Positions 50,244 through 60,090 are shown, counted from the first letter of the stretch. The stretch is 64,000 nucleotides of DNA from Sutterella sp. (GCA_019418605.1 DYBN01000036.1:1-64000); one strand, 5' to 3'. Numbers and translations are program-made. Notes: generated from the sequence alone by a model not told the origin.

Positions 50244-52487
50244 ATGTTCCCTCGTTTCATCCTGGCTGGTCTGCTGTCTGCGGTTTTTCTCGGAGCGCCG
50301 GGCGTCTTGTACGCGCAAACAAGCGCAGCCGCGCCTGAAGTCGCGCTCGCCTCTCCCTCCGGGACCGCGCCGGACGTCCTTACGGAGTCCTCCTCCGCGC
50401 CCGCAGCTCCCGCCCCGGCTCCGCGGCAGGCTCCCGTTGCTGAAGACTTCACGCTCTCGGCTCCCATGGCCGACAGCTCGGTGCCCGTGATCGTGGCTCC
50501 CGGAGCCGCTCCCGTGCAGCCGCAGGGCGCGCCCTCAGCTCCCTTAACGGAGCCCGAGCAGCCGCGCACGTTCACGACGCAGCCCGCTCAAACGGCTCCC
50601 GCAGCGCCTGCAGAGCCTGCGGCTGCGCCCGCAAGTCCTGAAGCAGCCGCTCAAACGACTTCTCCGGCCACTCCGGCTTCTCCGGCCTCTGCGGCTTCTC
50701 TGCCTGCGCCCGAAACAACTTCAAGCCCGGCGCCTGGCGCTGCGCCCGGGACGAGCGCGTCAGATCCGCTCATGACGGACGCCGCCGATCCTCTCTCGGC
50801 TCTTTTGTCACAAGGCGAGGCCGGCATCAAAATTGCCTTCCTGCTGCCTGAGGCGGACTCGCCCCTTGCCGGGCCTGCGGAAGACATCCTGCAGGGCGTG
50901 CTCGCGGCAAATTATGCATCAGAGGCTCCGCTTGAAGTGCTGCGCGTGCGGCCGGCCGCGGGCGAGTCTGCGGCAAGCCAACTTAAGCGCGCGGCGATGG
51001 CAGGCGCCATGGCCGCCATCGGCCCCCTGGAGCGCGACAAGGTGGCCGAGCTCGCGCGGCTCGAGTACCTGCCGCTGCCCGTCGTAACGCTCAATCAAAT
51101 CGACATGGACCGCGCGGTGCCGCTCACCGAAGAGGAGATTGCCGTCAAGCGCAGCGAACTTGCCGCCAAGCGCGCCTCCGAGCAGCACTTAAGAGAGCTC
51201 ATCATCGCCGAAACCAACGAGGCGCTCGGGGAAACTGCGTCCGAGGCGCAGGCCGCACGCAAGTCTTCGGGCAGCATCAAGACGCGCTCGACGGTCCCGG
51301 GCCTTGTCTTTGCCGAAGAGCTCGAAGTCGAGGGCGTGCGCTACGAGCCCTTGGCGTTTCCGCACAACCTGCTCATGCTCGGGCTTTCGATGGAAGACGA
51401 TGCCGCGCGCGTGGCGCGCCTGGGGCTTGCGGCGCTGCCGCCCGCCACAAGCCGCGGCGAGCGGCCCAAGGTGCTCCTGCTTGATCACGACACGCCGCTT
51501 GAAAAGCGCGTCTCGGGCGCTTTTGAGCGCACGCTTGTAGCCGCGGGCTTTGCGCCCGATCGTCTTACCGTCGATCTCAATCAGTTTCAGCGCGTGAGCA
51601 AATTTTTTGATCTTGCCGTCGAGCGGCTCGATGCAAGCGAATTCAACGAGGCGCTCATCGATCAGGAAGCCGACCCCGTGGGCTGGAGGCAGCAGCAAAT
51701 CCGCATCCGGCGCTTGAAGGCCGCAAAGCGCGCCCGCGCCGCTCTGGCCGAGCCCCCGTACCACGCGATATTTCTTGCCATGGACGCCAAGACCGCCTCT
51801 TTGGTGCGCTCGCGCCTTCCGATGCGAAGCCGCATCTGGGGCACGCCGATGATCAATCCGGGCGACCCGAAAAGCGATCCCCAGGCGCAGGCCATGACCT
51901 ACGACCTGCTGCAGGTCGCCTTTGTCGAAAGCCCGCTTGTGCTTACGTTTGACGCCGCGGAGTTTGAAGACATCTACCGCGTGCCCGCCCCGCAGAGCAC
52001 GGTGCAAAAGCGGCTCTTTGCACTGGGGGCCGACGCCTTCGGCGCGGCCCGCACGATGGTGCACGGGGCAAATTCCGGCACGTTCGACGGGCTTCTCGGC
52101 ACCATCGCCTACAACCTCACGCTCTCGCCCAAGGCCGAGCGGCGCGGACAAACCGCGATGATCTTTGGCGGAGAGCTGCGCGTGATGGACGAAAACGAAG
52201 TAGTCGAATACGAAAGCTTCAAGTCCAACACCCGGCGCATGCGCGCGCAGGCGCGCTCGCTTGAGAGGCTGCAGCGCGAGGCCGAGCAGGCCGCCCGCAA
52301 GGCGGGCACGCTCATCGACGAGGAGTCGGGAGCCGACGATGCGCTTGACAACTACAACTTCTCGGGCGACGCGGGCTTTGCGGCCGACCCCGCGATAGAG
52401 CAGCAGACAGAGCCTGAAGGCAGCGCGCCTTTGGGCACGCCGCAGCCCAGTCCCGAGCCTGATGTGCAGAGCCTGCCGCAGCCCTGA
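50244..52487 (+). CDS. LpoA/LppC-family penicillin-binding protein activator
   Basis: 747 residues from the ATG at 50244 (50235 also possible). The signal peptide ends VLYAQ and has no lipobox cysteine at the usual place, although E. coli LpoA is a lipoprotein. Residues about 30-195 are Pro/Ala/Ser/Thr-rich and probably disordered. The periplasmic-binding-protein-like LppC domain follows (GIKIAFLLPEADSPLAGPAEDILQGVLAANY, then DLLQVAFVESPLVL and TFDGLLGTIAYNL). It should stimulate a class A penicillin-binding protein. The missing TPR-type N-terminal domain and missing lipid anchor differ from the enterobacterial protein. Confidence 0.8.
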   Translation: MFPRFILAGLLSAVFLGAPGVLYAQTSAAAPEVALASPSGTAPDVLTESSSAPAAPAPAPRQAPVAEDFTLSAPMADSSVPVIVAPGAAPVQPQGAPSAPLTEPEQPRTFTTQPAQTAPAAPAEPAAAPASPEAAAQTTSPATPASPASAASLPAPETTSSPAPGAAPGTSASDPLMTDAADPLSALLSQGEAGIKIAFLLPEADSPLAGPAEDILQGVLAANYASEAPLEVLRVRPAAGESAASQLKRAAMAGAMAAIGPLERDKVAELARLEYLPLPVVTLNQIDMDRAVPLTEEEIAVKRSELAAKRASEQHLRELIIAETNEALGETASEAQAARKSSGSIKTRSTVPGLVFAEELEVEGVRYEPLAFPHNLLMLGLSMEDDAARVARLGLAALPPATSRGERPKVLLLDHDTPLEKRVSGAFERTLVAAGFAPDRLTVDLNQFQRVSKFFDLAVERLDASEFNEALIDQEADPVGWRQQQIRIRRLKAAKRARAALAEPPYHAIFLAMDAKTASLVRSRLPMRSRIWGTPMINPGDPKSDPQAQAMTYDLLQVAFVESPLVLTFDAAEFEDIYRVPAPQSTVQKRLFALGADAFGAARTMVHGANSGTFDGLLGTIAYNLTLSPKAERRGQTAMIFGGELRVMDENEVVEYESFKSNTRRMRAQARSLERLQREAEQAARKAGTLIDEESGADDALDNYNFSGDAGFAADPAIEQQTEPEGSAPLGTPQPSPEPDVQSLPQP

Positions 52488-52529
52488 CAAATGATCAACA
52501 CCAGGTAAATCAACACCAAGTAAAGACGC

Positions 52530-52566
52530 AAGGCGCCCCCGAAACGAAGCGGCGCCTTCCTTTTGT
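52530..52566 (+). terminator. Terminator of the lpoA-like gene
   Basis: AAGGCGCC and GGCGCCTT form an 8-pair stem around a 13-base loop, followed by CCTTTTG. Just before it a 15-base unit ATCAACACCAGGTAA is repeated in tandem with one change. Confidence 0.75.
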
Positions 52567-52582
52567 TTACACACCGAGCACC

Positions 52583-54430
52583 ATGTCCATCATCACCCTT
52601 TCGGAAGCCGAACTTGCCTGGGGCGATCTGCCCCTACTCGATCATGCGGCCATGAGCCTTGAAGCGGGCGAGCGCGTAGGCCTCATCGGGCGCAACGGCA
52701 CGGGCAAGAGTTCCCTTCTTCAGGTCATCGCCGGCGTGGAAAAGCTCGATGCGGGCGAAGTGCGCCGCCAGGACGGCCTGCGGCGCATCTATGTCGAGCA
52801 GGAGCCCTTTTTGCCCGAAGCTCCCACGATCAAGGATTCGCTCATTGCGCGCGGGAAAATTGACGCCATTGCCGACGAGCGCGACAAGTGGACTGCGCTC
52901 GCGCGGCTTGACGCGTACCTGCAAAAGCTCAGCGTCAAAAGCGGGCTTTCCGTGGCAAGCGCCTCCGGGGGAGAAAAAAAGCGCGCGGCGCTCGCGCTTG
53001 CTTTAAGCGCGCAGCCCGATTTGCTCCTTCTTGACGAGCCCACCAACCACCTCGACGTGGAGACGATCCTTGCGCTTGAAGACATCCTCAAGACCGAGTA
53101 CCGCAACGGCCGCACCCTGATGGTGATCACGCACGATAGGGCCTTTCTCGACGACGTGGTCACGCGCATCGTGGAGCTCGACCGCGGGGTGTTGCGCAGC
53201 TACCCCGGCAACTTCGCAGCCTACGAAACGCGAAAGAGCGAAGAGCTTGCCGCCGAAGAGCTGCAGCGCGCGCGCTTTGACAAGTTCTGGGCCCAGGAGG
53301 AGGTGTGGATTCGCAAGGGAATTGAAGCGCGCCGCACCCGCAACGAAGGGCGCGTAAGAAGGCTCGAAGCCCTGCGGCGCGAAAGAGCCGCGCGGCGCGA
53401 CCGGATGGGGCAGGTGCGGCTTTCAATCGACGCGGGAGAAAAAAGCGGCCGGGTGGTGGCCGAAGTGACGGGACTTTGCAAGTCCTTTGGCGATCGGGCA
53501 ATCGTCAAAAACCTCGACTTCAAGCTCATGCGCGGCGACAAACTGGGGCTTGTGGGCCCCAACGGCGCGGGCAAGTCCACGCTCATCAAGCTGCTTCTCG
53601 GCACCCTTGCCCCGGACGCCGGCACGGTGAAGCTTGGCACCAACCTCAAAATCGCCTACTTCGATCAGCTGCGCGAGCAGCTTGATTTAACAAAGACCGT
53701 GGCCGAGACCATCAGCCCGGGCAGTCAGTGGGTGGAGATTGCGGGCGAGAAAAAGCACATCATGACCTACCTTGCCGACTTTCTCTTTGCCCCGCACCGC
53801 GCCGAGGTGCCGGTATCCAACCTCTCGGGAGGCGAGCGCAACCGGCTACTGCTTGCGCGCCTTTTTGCGCTGCCCGCAAACCTGCTCGTGCTCGATGAAC
53901 CCACAAACGACCTTGACATCGACTCGCTTGAACTTCTTGAAGACACGCTTGAGCGCTACCCGGGCACGATCATCCTGGTAAGCCACGACCGGCGCTTTCT
54001 TGACGACGTGGTCACGCAGGTGCTGGCTCCCGTCAATTACGTCCGCCCCGACGGGCGCTGGATGGAGTTTGTGGGAGGCTATGAGGACTGGGTGCGGCAG
54101 CGCCCGGCGCTGCCGCAAGAACCTTCCGCGGGCTCAAGCCCGTCAAAGGCCCCGCGCCCGAAGGCCGCGGCGCCGCGCCCGCGCGAAGAAAAGCTTCGCA
54201 TGAGCTTTAAGGAGAAAAAGGAGCTCGAAGAGCTCCCCTCTAAAATCGAGGCGCTTGAAGCCGAGCAAAACGCACTCCTCTCCCGCATGAGCGAGCCCGA
54301 TTACTTCAAAAGCAGCATCGAGCAGCAGCTCTCCGACAAGGCGCGCGCCGAAGAGTTGCCCGCTCTCATTGAAGAGGCCTACGCGCGCTGGGAGGCGCTC
54401 GCGCAAAAAGCAGAGCTCTGCGCCAAATAG
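52583..54430 (+). CDS. uup: ABC-F family ATPase Uup
   Basis: 615 residues with two ATP-binding cassettes and no membrane segments. First cassette: GRNGTGKSS, ASGGEKKRAALA, LLLLDEPTNHLD. Second: GPNGAGKST, LSGGERNRLLLA, LLVLDEPTNDLDIDSLELLED. The C-terminal extension (from about 525) is a charged coiled-coil, as in Uup, which binds branched DNA and reduces transposon excision in E. coli. Alternatively it acts on ribosomes like other ABC-F proteins. Confidence 0.93.
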   Translation: MSIITLSEAELAWGDLPLLDHAAMSLEAGERVGLIGRNGTGKSSLLQVIAGVEKLDAGEVRRQDGLRRIYVEQEPFLPEAPTIKDSLIARGKIDAIADERDKWTALARLDAYLQKLSVKSGLSVASASGGEKKRAALALALSAQPDLLLLDEPTNHLDVETILALEDILKTEYRNGRTLMVITHDRAFLDDVVTRIVELDRGVLRSYPGNFAAYETRKSEELAAEELQRARFDKFWAQEEVWIRKGIEARRTRNEGRVRRLEALRRERAARRDRMGQVRLSIDAGEKSGRVVAEVTGLCKSFGDRAIVKNLDFKLMRGDKLGLVGPNGAGKSTLIKLLLGTLAPDAGTVKLGTNLKIAYFDQLREQLDLTKTVAETISPGSQWVEIAGEKKHIMTYLADFLFAPHRAEVPVSNLSGGERNRLLLARLFALPANLLVLDEPTNDLDIDSLELLEDTLERYPGTIILVSHDRRFLDDVVTQVLAPVNYVRPDGRWMEFVGGYEDWVRQRPALPQEPSAGSSPSKAPRPKAAAPRPREEKLRMSFKEKKELEELPSKIEALEAEQNALLSRMSEPDYFKSSIEQQLSDKARAEELPALIEEAYARWEALAQKAELCAK

Positions 54431-54493
54431 CCCCCGTCCGAGAAAAGTTTCCCGCATCGGTTCACCCAACGAAAAAAAGTTGCCCTCCAGCCC

Positions 54494-55969
54494 ATGCTCA
54501 ACGACATTCTTGCCAGCGAAGACTTCTGGATTGCCGCCGTCGGCGCCGGGGCCGTCGCGCTGCAGATTTTTCTTGCCCTCTCGGTCATCCTGCGCGTGAT
54601 CATGACGCGCCATCCGCCCGGCAGCGCCTTTGCCTGGATCATGCTCACGGTGGCGCTGCCCTACGTAGGATTTTTTCTGTACGTGATGATCGGCGAGCGC
54701 CCGATCGGGCGCTGGCGCGCCTACAAGCTCAAGCACATCCTCGCGGCCTGGGAGAAGGCGCGCGCGGCCGATCGCGGCTCGCAGCGCCTTCCCGCCTCGC
54801 AGCGCCACCGGGGGCTGGTGGAGCTTGCGCAAAAGTTGGGCGACCTGCCGATGACCTCGGGCTCAAAGCTGGAGCTCCTCTCCGACTCCATCGAAGCCCT
54901 CGAGCGCATGCTCGAAGACATCCGCGCCGCGCGCAAATCGATTTCGATGGAGTTCTACATCTGGAGCCTGGGAGGCTACAGCGACAAAATCGCGCAGGCC
55001 GTAATCGAGGCCGCGCAGCGGGGGCTCACCTGCCGCATTCTGGTCGACGACATCGGCAGCCATCAGTTTCTGCGCTCGCCCTGGCCCGCGCGGTTTCTTG
55101 CCGCGGGCGTGCACTTTAACCGCGCCCTGCCCGTGAGCTTTCTTGCGCTCAACAAAGGGCGCGCCGATCTGCGGCTGCACCGCAAGACGGTGATCATCGA
55201 CGACGCCGTGGGCTACACGGGCAGCCTCAACATGATCGACCCCAACTTCTTCAACATCAGCGAAGGCGTGGGCGAATGGATCGACGCGATGGTGCGCATC
55301 GAAGGCACGGCGGTCACGGATCTCAACGAGGTCTTTTTCTTTGACTGGGCCCTGCAACCCGACGACGAGGGACGAGCGCCCCACTACGCGGGATCGCTGC
55401 CGCGCACGACTCCCGCGGGTAACGCTTCGGTCACGGTCGTGCCCTCCGGACCCACGACGGTTGACGACGCCAACAAGCGCCTCATCATCGAGGCCATCAA
55501 CTGCGCAAGAAGCCACGTGCTTCTTACCACGCCCTACTTCGTGCCCGACGAGTCGCTTGTGATCGCCATTCAAAACGCAGCGCTGCGCGGCGTTGAAGTG
55601 AGACTGTGCGTGCCCGAGCGGTGCGACTCGCGCTTTGTGAGCTGGGCAAGCCGCCGCTACTTCAGCGACCTCATGGCCTGCGGCGTGAAGATTCTGAGCT
55701 TTAAGGGAGGCGTGCTGCACACCAAGGCCATCACGGTCGACAGCGACTTCGCGCTCTTTGGCACGGTCAACCTCGACAATCGGAGCCTGCACTTAAATTT
55801 CGAGATGATGCTGCTTATTTTCGACAAGCACTTCGTCGAAGACCTCTCGCAGCTGCAGCGCAGCTACGAGAGGCGCTCAAGCCGCGTCAATCCCCTCTTG
55901 TGGCACAAGCGAAGCCGCGGGCAGCGCTTTCTTGAAGGCCTGTGCTACCTCGTCTCGCCGCTGCTCTAA
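54494..55969 (+). CDS. cls: Cardiolipin synthase (phospholipase D family)
   Basis: 491 residues. Two N-terminal membrane segments are followed by two HKD motifs: LHRKTVIIDDAVGYTGSLN (about residue 236) and LHTKAITVDSDFALFGTVN (about 417), as required for phosphatidyl transfer. It joins two phosphatidylglycerols into cardiolipin at the inner membrane. It follows uup after 63 bases in the same direction. Confidence 0.94.
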   Translation: MLNDILASEDFWIAAVGAGAVALQIFLALSVILRVIMTRHPPGSAFAWIMLTVALPYVGFFLYVMIGERPIGRWRAYKLKHILAAWEKARAADRGSQRLPASQRHRGLVELAQKLGDLPMTSGSKLELLSDSIEALERMLEDIRAARKSISMEFYIWSLGGYSDKIAQAVIEAAQRGLTCRILVDDIGSHQFLRSPWPARFLAAGVHFNRALPVSFLALNKGRADLRLHRKTVIIDDAVGYTGSLNMIDPNFFNISEGVGEWIDAMVRIEGTAVTDLNEVFFFDWALQPDDEGRAPHYAGSLPRTTPAGNASVTVVPSGPTTVDDANKRLIIEAINCARSHVLLTTPYFVPDESLVIAIQNAALRGVEVRLCVPERCDSRFVSWASRRYFSDLMACGVKILSFKGGVLHTKAITVDSDFALFGTVNLDNRSLHLNFEMMLLIFDKHFVEDLSQLQRSYERRSSRVNPLLWHKRSRGQRFLEGLCYLVSPLL

Positions 55970-56024
55970 AACCTACGCGAAGGGGCGGGCGGGCCGGCGG
56001 CCCGCCAAGCCAAGAATTGGCGCC

Positions 56025-56690
56025 CTACGGCTTGTTTTTGGCTGCAGTGCTCCTGGCCTTCCCGGGCTTTTTCTTTTTGAGCGACTCTTCGTACTCCTTC
56101 ACCGAGCAAAAGCCAAGGAACTTGTCCCAGGTCTCTTCGTCGCTCTCCATTCCGAGCCACTCGCGAATGTTCGCGAGCTCTTCGGGGTCGCTCACCTTGC
56201 CCTCGTGCTCTTCGTCAAAGAGCCTGCGGATGTTTTCAAAGCCCCAGATTCCGCCGCAGTCCTCGGGCGGCGGCGCTCCCTTGGAGTCAACGACGACGGG
56301 CTCTTCTTCGTCTCTTGAAACGTCCACTCCTTCGAAAGTGATGACAAGCTCCCAGTCGTCGCCGAAGTCGTAGCGGTAATAAAACTTGTTGAAGCCGTCT
56401 TTGACAAAGCCAGCAAGAGAAATCTCGTCGGCGTCGATGGCGTCGGGCGACACAAACTCAATGTCATCGTGCATGCTCTTGTCGACGATGCGCCAGGGCG
56501 CAAAACCGTAGCGCATCATGCCGCCGCCGAGCGACTCGACGAATTCAAAGAGGTGAAAGCCGCACCAGTCAAAGGCATCCTGAATGGCATGGTGAAAATC
56601 CAGGAACGTGCTCTTGGGAGGCATGGCGATTTTTCGCCACACCGGAGGCTTGCTCACGCCTTTTAACTGCACTTTGTAGAGAAACATCAT
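56025..56690 (-). CDS. pRiA4b ORF-3-like (IS1096 passenger TnpR-like) family protein
   Basis: 221 residues. The family core is clear: YKVQLKGVSKPPVWRKIAMPPKSTFLDFHHAIQDAFDW at the N-terminus and YYRYDFGDDWELVITFEG in the middle, then GGIWGFENIRRLF. A Lys/Ala-rich tail ends the protein. The family occurs on plasmids, in IS1096 and in many chromosomes, and its function is not known. No transposase or element ends are seen beside it, so I read it as a resident gene. Confidence 0.8.
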   Translation of the reverse strand: MMFLYKVQLKGVSKPPVWRKIAMPPKSTFLDFHHAIQDAFDWCGFHLFEFVESLGGGMMRYGFAPWRIVDKSMHDDIEFVSPDAIDADEISLAGFVKDGFNKFYYRYDFGDDWELVITFEGVDVSRDEEEPVVVDSKGAPPPEDCGGIWGFENIRRLFDEEHEGKVSDPEELANIREWLGMESDEETWDKFLGFCSVKEYEESLKKKKPGKARSTAAKNKP

Positions 56691-56734
56691 GAGTGGGGGC
56701 TCCTGATATAAAAAATCGTCGGAAGGCTGCGCGC

Positions 56735-58288
56735 CTACTTCCAGACAAGAAGGCTTTTTCCCGTCATTTCCGCGGGCGGCTCAACGCCCATGAGTTCAAG
56801 GACCGTGGGCGCCACGTCGGCAAGAGAGCCGTTGCGAAGGGCGGCCACGCGGTCCGAGACAACCACAACCGGCACGGGATTCAAGGAGTGCGCCGTATTG
56901 GGCGAGCCGTCGGCGTTAACCGCATTGTCGGCGTTGCCGTGATCGGCAATCTGCACGACTTCGTAGCCCGCCTCCCGCGCGGCTTCAACCACGGTCCTGG
57001 CGCACGCGTCAACGGCCGAAACCGCCTTTTTGATCGCCTCGTACACCCCCGTGTGCCCCACCATGTCGCCGTTGGCAAAATTCAGGCACACGAAGTTGTA
57101 CTTTTTCTCAGCAAGCGCCGCGGCAAGGTCCCGGGCCACTTCAAAGGCGCTCATTTCGGGCTTCAAGTCGTAGGTCGCCACCTTGGGGCTTGGCACGAGA
57201 ATGCGCTCCTCTCCCTCAAAGGGCGCCTCGCGCCCGCCGTTTAAAAAGAAGGTGACGTGCGCGTACTTTTCCGTCTCCGCAATGCGAAGCTGCTTTAAGC
57301 CCCGGGAGGCCACCCACTCGCCAATGGTGTTGACGACGTTTTCCTTCGGGAAAAGAACGTGCAGTCCATCAAAGGTCGCGTCATAGGGCGTCATCGTCGC
57401 AAAGTAAAGCGGCAGCGTCTGCATGCCCGCGCGCTCCTCGCCCTCCGAAGCGCTCTGGGTGAGCACCTGCGTGAGCTCCCGGGCGCGGTCGTTGCGAAAG
57501 TTGATGAAGACCACCGCGTCGCCCGGGCGGATGCGCCCGACGGGGCGGTCCTCTTCGTCGACCAAAACAACGGGCTTGACGAATTCATCGGTGACGCCCG
57601 CCGCGTAGGAGTCTTCAAGCGCCTGCAGCATGTCGCGCGCATGCGCTCCCGCGCCCGAGACGAGCAGGTCGTAGGCCTGCCGCACGCGCTCCCAGCGCTT
57701 GTCGCGGTCCATCGCGTAGTAGCGCCCGATGAGGCTTGCAACCGTGCCGGCAAGCTCGCCCTTCTCGATGCGCTGCAATACGCGCGCCAAGTACCCCCTG
57801 CCGCTGCGCGGGTCGGTGTCGCGCCCGTCCATGAAGGCGTGCACGTAGGTCTTTTCAATGCCCCTGCCGCGCGCCAGCGCAAGAAAGCGCTCAAGGTGCT
57901 CCAGGGACGAATGCACGCCCCCGTCGGAGAAAAGCCCCATGAAGTGCAGCGCCGCGCCCGTTTTTTGCACGTACTCAAAAAGCGCCTTTACTTCCGGGTT
58001 TTCCGAGAGAGACTCGGGCGAGCCCTCGGGGGCCCTGCAGGCGCGGTTGATTCTCACCAGGTCCTGGTAGACCACGCGGCCGGCGCCGATGTTGAGGTGT
58101 CCCACCTCGGAATTTCCCATCTGCCCCTCGGGCAGGCCCACGTTTTCGCCGTCGGTTCGCAGCAGCGCGTGCGGCCACTGCGCTTCAAGCGCGGTTAAAA
58201 ACTGCGGCCGGGCCGCCGCAATGGCGTCGGCGCGCGACCCGTCGCCGCGCCCCCAGCCGTCAAGGATCATCAAAAGAACGTTTTGCAC
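56735..58288 (-). CDS. gpmI: 2,3-bisphosphoglycerate-independent phosphoglycerate mutase
   Basis: 517 residues, normal length. The metal-binding N-terminus (VLLMILDGWG), the catalytic Ser in MGNSEVGHLNIGAG, FMDGRDTDPRSG and the late metal site IADHGNADNAVN are all visible. It interconverts 3- and 2-phosphoglycerate in glycolysis and gluconeogenesis using two Mn ions. It stands alone between the pRiA4b-like gene and the nitronate monooxygenase terminator. Confidence 0.97.
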   Translation of the reverse strand: MQNVLLMILDGWGRGDGSRADAIAAARPQFLTALEAQWPHALLRTDGENVGLPEGQMGNSEVGHLNIGAGRVVYQDLVRINRACRAPEGSPESLSENPEVKALFEYVQKTGAALHFMGLFSDGGVHSSLEHLERFLALARGRGIEKTYVHAFMDGRDTDPRSGRGYLARVLQRIEKGELAGTVASLIGRYYAMDRDKRWERVRQAYDLLVSGAGAHARDMLQALEDSYAAGVTDEFVKPVVLVDEEDRPVGRIRPGDAVVFINFRNDRARELTQVLTQSASEGEERAGMQTLPLYFATMTPYDATFDGLHVLFPKENVVNTIGEWVASRGLKQLRIAETEKYAHVTFFLNGGREAPFEGEERILVPSPKVATYDLKPEMSAFEVARDLAAALAEKKYNFVCLNFANGDMVGHTGVYEAIKKAVSAVDACARTVVEAAREAGYEVVQIADHGNADNAVNADGSPNTAHSLNPVPVVVVSDRVAALRNGSLADVAPTVLELMGVEPPAEMTGKSLLVWK

Positions 58289-58473
58289 GATAAAACCACT
58301 CCGCCAATGCCGCGCACGCAGTCCCTCATACGGCCGTCAAACCCCAGGCGGGCGGCGCTGCATTGGTCTCTTGTCTTTGAGTTTCGGGCATGTTAACACG
58401 CAGGGTTTGGCGCCTTGCGAGCCTTTTTCCCAAAAAACTTTTTGAAGCGTCAAAGAAAACAAAAACGGCCCGC

Positions 58474-58500
58474 CTAAAAAGAGAGCCCCCTTCAAGGCTC
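58474..58500 (-). terminator. Terminator of the nitronate monooxygenase gene
   Basis: On the minus strand GAGCC-ttgaaggg-GGCTC is followed by TCTTTTTAGG, and a flanking CCGCC/GGCGG pair could lengthen the stem. It lies about 60 bases after the stop. Confidence 0.6.
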
Positions 58501-58560
58501 AACTTTTCCGGCGGACCGTCAGCCGTCCTTAACGATGTTTCCCGCAGGCCGCAACGGGCT

Positions 58561-59817
58561 TTAAAGCGGACGGGCCACTTCGATGTGGTCTCCCGTGCTC
58601 GTCATGTAGTCGTTGTAGATCTGTTCGGCCGTGGGCAGATACCAGGTCCCGTCGGGGAGCTTCACGGTCGTCTCCTTCAAGCGCGAGACGGTTGCGCCGC
58701 ACGTCCAGACCTTGTAGTTGCGCATCTGCGTGCACAGGCAGCACTTGCCGTGCTCGGGCATGGGGGCTCCGGTTTCGCGCGCTTCTTTTCTTGCGTACCA
58801 CTCCTTGATGTAGGAGCACTGGCCCTTGGAGAGCAAATAGCCGTAGGTCTCGCAGTTGGGGCGGATTTCGCTTGTGATCGCGGGCGAGTACTTGAGCATG
58901 CGCATCGGATAGCCCGTGGTCGAGAAGTGATTGACTTCCACGTCTTCGGGGAGACTGTCGAGATAGCGCTGCTTGACCTCGTCGGGCAGCCCGCACTCCT
59001 TGGCAATCGTAAAGCGCGTGGCAACCTGCACGCCGTCGGCCTTGGCGTCGCGCATCATGTGCACCGCGTCGCCCCCGGTGAAGACGCCTCCGGCGGCAAA
59101 GACCGGAATGTGCGCCATGCCGTTGTCGGCGAGGAACTTTTTGACGTCAACGACGATGTCTTCGAGCTTGTAGTCGGCCCAATCGTCGCCAAAGCCCAGG
59201 TGCCCGCCCGCAAGCGGCCCCTCGACAACGACGTAGTCCGGAAGCCTCTCAACCTGATTGGCGCGCTGAATGAAAACCTTCAGGGCGCGCACGGAGGAGA
59301 CGATGATGCCAAGCAGCGCCTCGCGAAAACGCGGGTTGTCCTTCATCAGGCGCAGGCTCGACAAATGCAGGCCCGCCCCCATCGTGATGCCGTCGATGCC
59401 CGCGTCAAGCGCTGCGTTGAGCCGCACCTTGAGCGTGTCGCTTGCCGCGTTCATGGTGAGCTTTTCCATGCAGTTCAAAAGCACGAGCCCCTTGCCCGTC
59501 TTGCGGCTCATGACGTGCCCGATGTAGAGCTTGGTCGCCTCCTCAAGGTCCTTCAAGTCAAACGACTCGGCGCTCTTGTCGGGATTGTTGATGAACTCCT
59601 TCAGGCGCCGGGTCTTGGTCTGGCTGTAGTGCGTGCCAAGCTCGCGGTCGCAGACGTCCATTAAAAGCGCATCCGACAAATGCGCAATCCCGCCCAGCTT
59701 CTCTACGGCGAGGACGAGCCTGGAGTTGGAAATGTTGACCCCCATGCCTCCGACCATCAGGGGCTTGTACTGACGGCCGCCAAGAGTGACTGAATAATCG
59801 CTGAGCTTTTCCTGCAT
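58561..59817 (-). CDS. Nitronate monooxygenase-like flavoprotein (2-nitropropane dioxygenase family)
   Basis: 418 residues. The FMN-binding TIM barrel begins KPLMVGGMGVNISNSRLVLAVEKLGGIAHLS; VVEGPLAGGHLGFG has the family's catalytic His, and VFAAGGVFTGGDAVHMM and GVQVATRF bind FMN phosphate. A C-terminal extension holds clustered cysteines (KCCLCTQ, WTCGA) that could bind a metal or a cluster, as in the longer NPD-like proteins of anaerobes. In oxygen-poor habitats such enzymes may work as reductases or dehydrogenases. It is divergent from the DtxR-like regulator and has the same operator-like palindrome upstream. Confidence 0.8.
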   Translation of the reverse strand: MQEKLSDYSVTLGGRQYKPLMVGGMGVNISNSRLVLAVEKLGGIAHLSDALLMDVCDRELGTHYSQTKTRRLKEFINNPDKSAESFDLKDLEEATKLYIGHVMSRKTGKGLVLLNCMEKLTMNAASDTLKVRLNAALDAGIDGITMGAGLHLSSLRLMKDNPRFREALLGIIVSSVRALKVFIQRANQVERLPDYVVVEGPLAGGHLGFGDDWADYKLEDIVVDVKKFLADNGMAHIPVFAAGGVFTGGDAVHMMRDAKADGVQVATRFTIAKECGLPDEVKQRYLDSLPEDVEVNHFSTTGYPMRMLKYSPAITSEIRPNCETYGYLLSKGQCSYIKEWYARKEARETGAPMPEHGKCCLCTQMRNYKVWTCGATVSRLKETTVKLPDGTWYLPTAEQIYNDYMTSTGDHIEVARPL

Positions 59818-59901
59818 TTTCTGACCCGGACTCCAAAAGAAAGGGACAATCGGTGGCGCAAAGTTTGCTCTTTAAAAAAAGGTAAAAGAGAGGCACAAAA
59901 A

Positions 59902-59916
59902 TAGGGATAAACCCTA
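59902..59916. promoter_or_regulatory. Palindrome upstream of the nitronate monooxygenase gene
   Basis: TAGGGATAAACCCTA has perfect TAGGG/CCCTA arms around a 5-base centre. On the minus strand it falls between TTGGTC and a TATTTT-type sequence, where it could block a promoter. It matches the copy at 60076-60090 at 13 of 15 positions. Confidence 0.65.
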
Positions 59917-60068
59917 GATTTTGACCAAATCACCCGCATTTTTGCCGCATTCCCGCCGTTTGCGGGCGGTCTGCGGCTTGCAAGGGCCTCTTTCAAGGGC
60001 GCCTCAAAAGCGTCAAAGACGCCTTTGACGCCGCCGCTCGCGGCGCGTTCGCGGGCACTTGCGCTCCC

Positions 60069-60090
60069 TATAATTTAGGGATTAACCCTT
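60069..60090. promoter_or_regulatory. Promoter -10 box and operator-like palindrome of the DtxR-like gene
   Basis: A consensus TATAAT lies at 60069-60074, directly followed by TAGGGATTAACCCTT at 60076-60090. The palindrome would cover the transcription start, suiting autorepression. The -35 region (around 60046-60051) is weak. Confidence 0.65.

Noticed and set aside
50159..50575. N-terminal extension of rsmI to a 434-residue protein
   Set aside because: The extension is an antisense reading of the Pro/Ala-rich part of the lpoA-like gene and is absent from the RsmI family.
56025..56690. Mobile element carrying the pRiA4b ORF-3-like gene
   Set aside because: No transposase, inverted repeats or composition change surrounds it.
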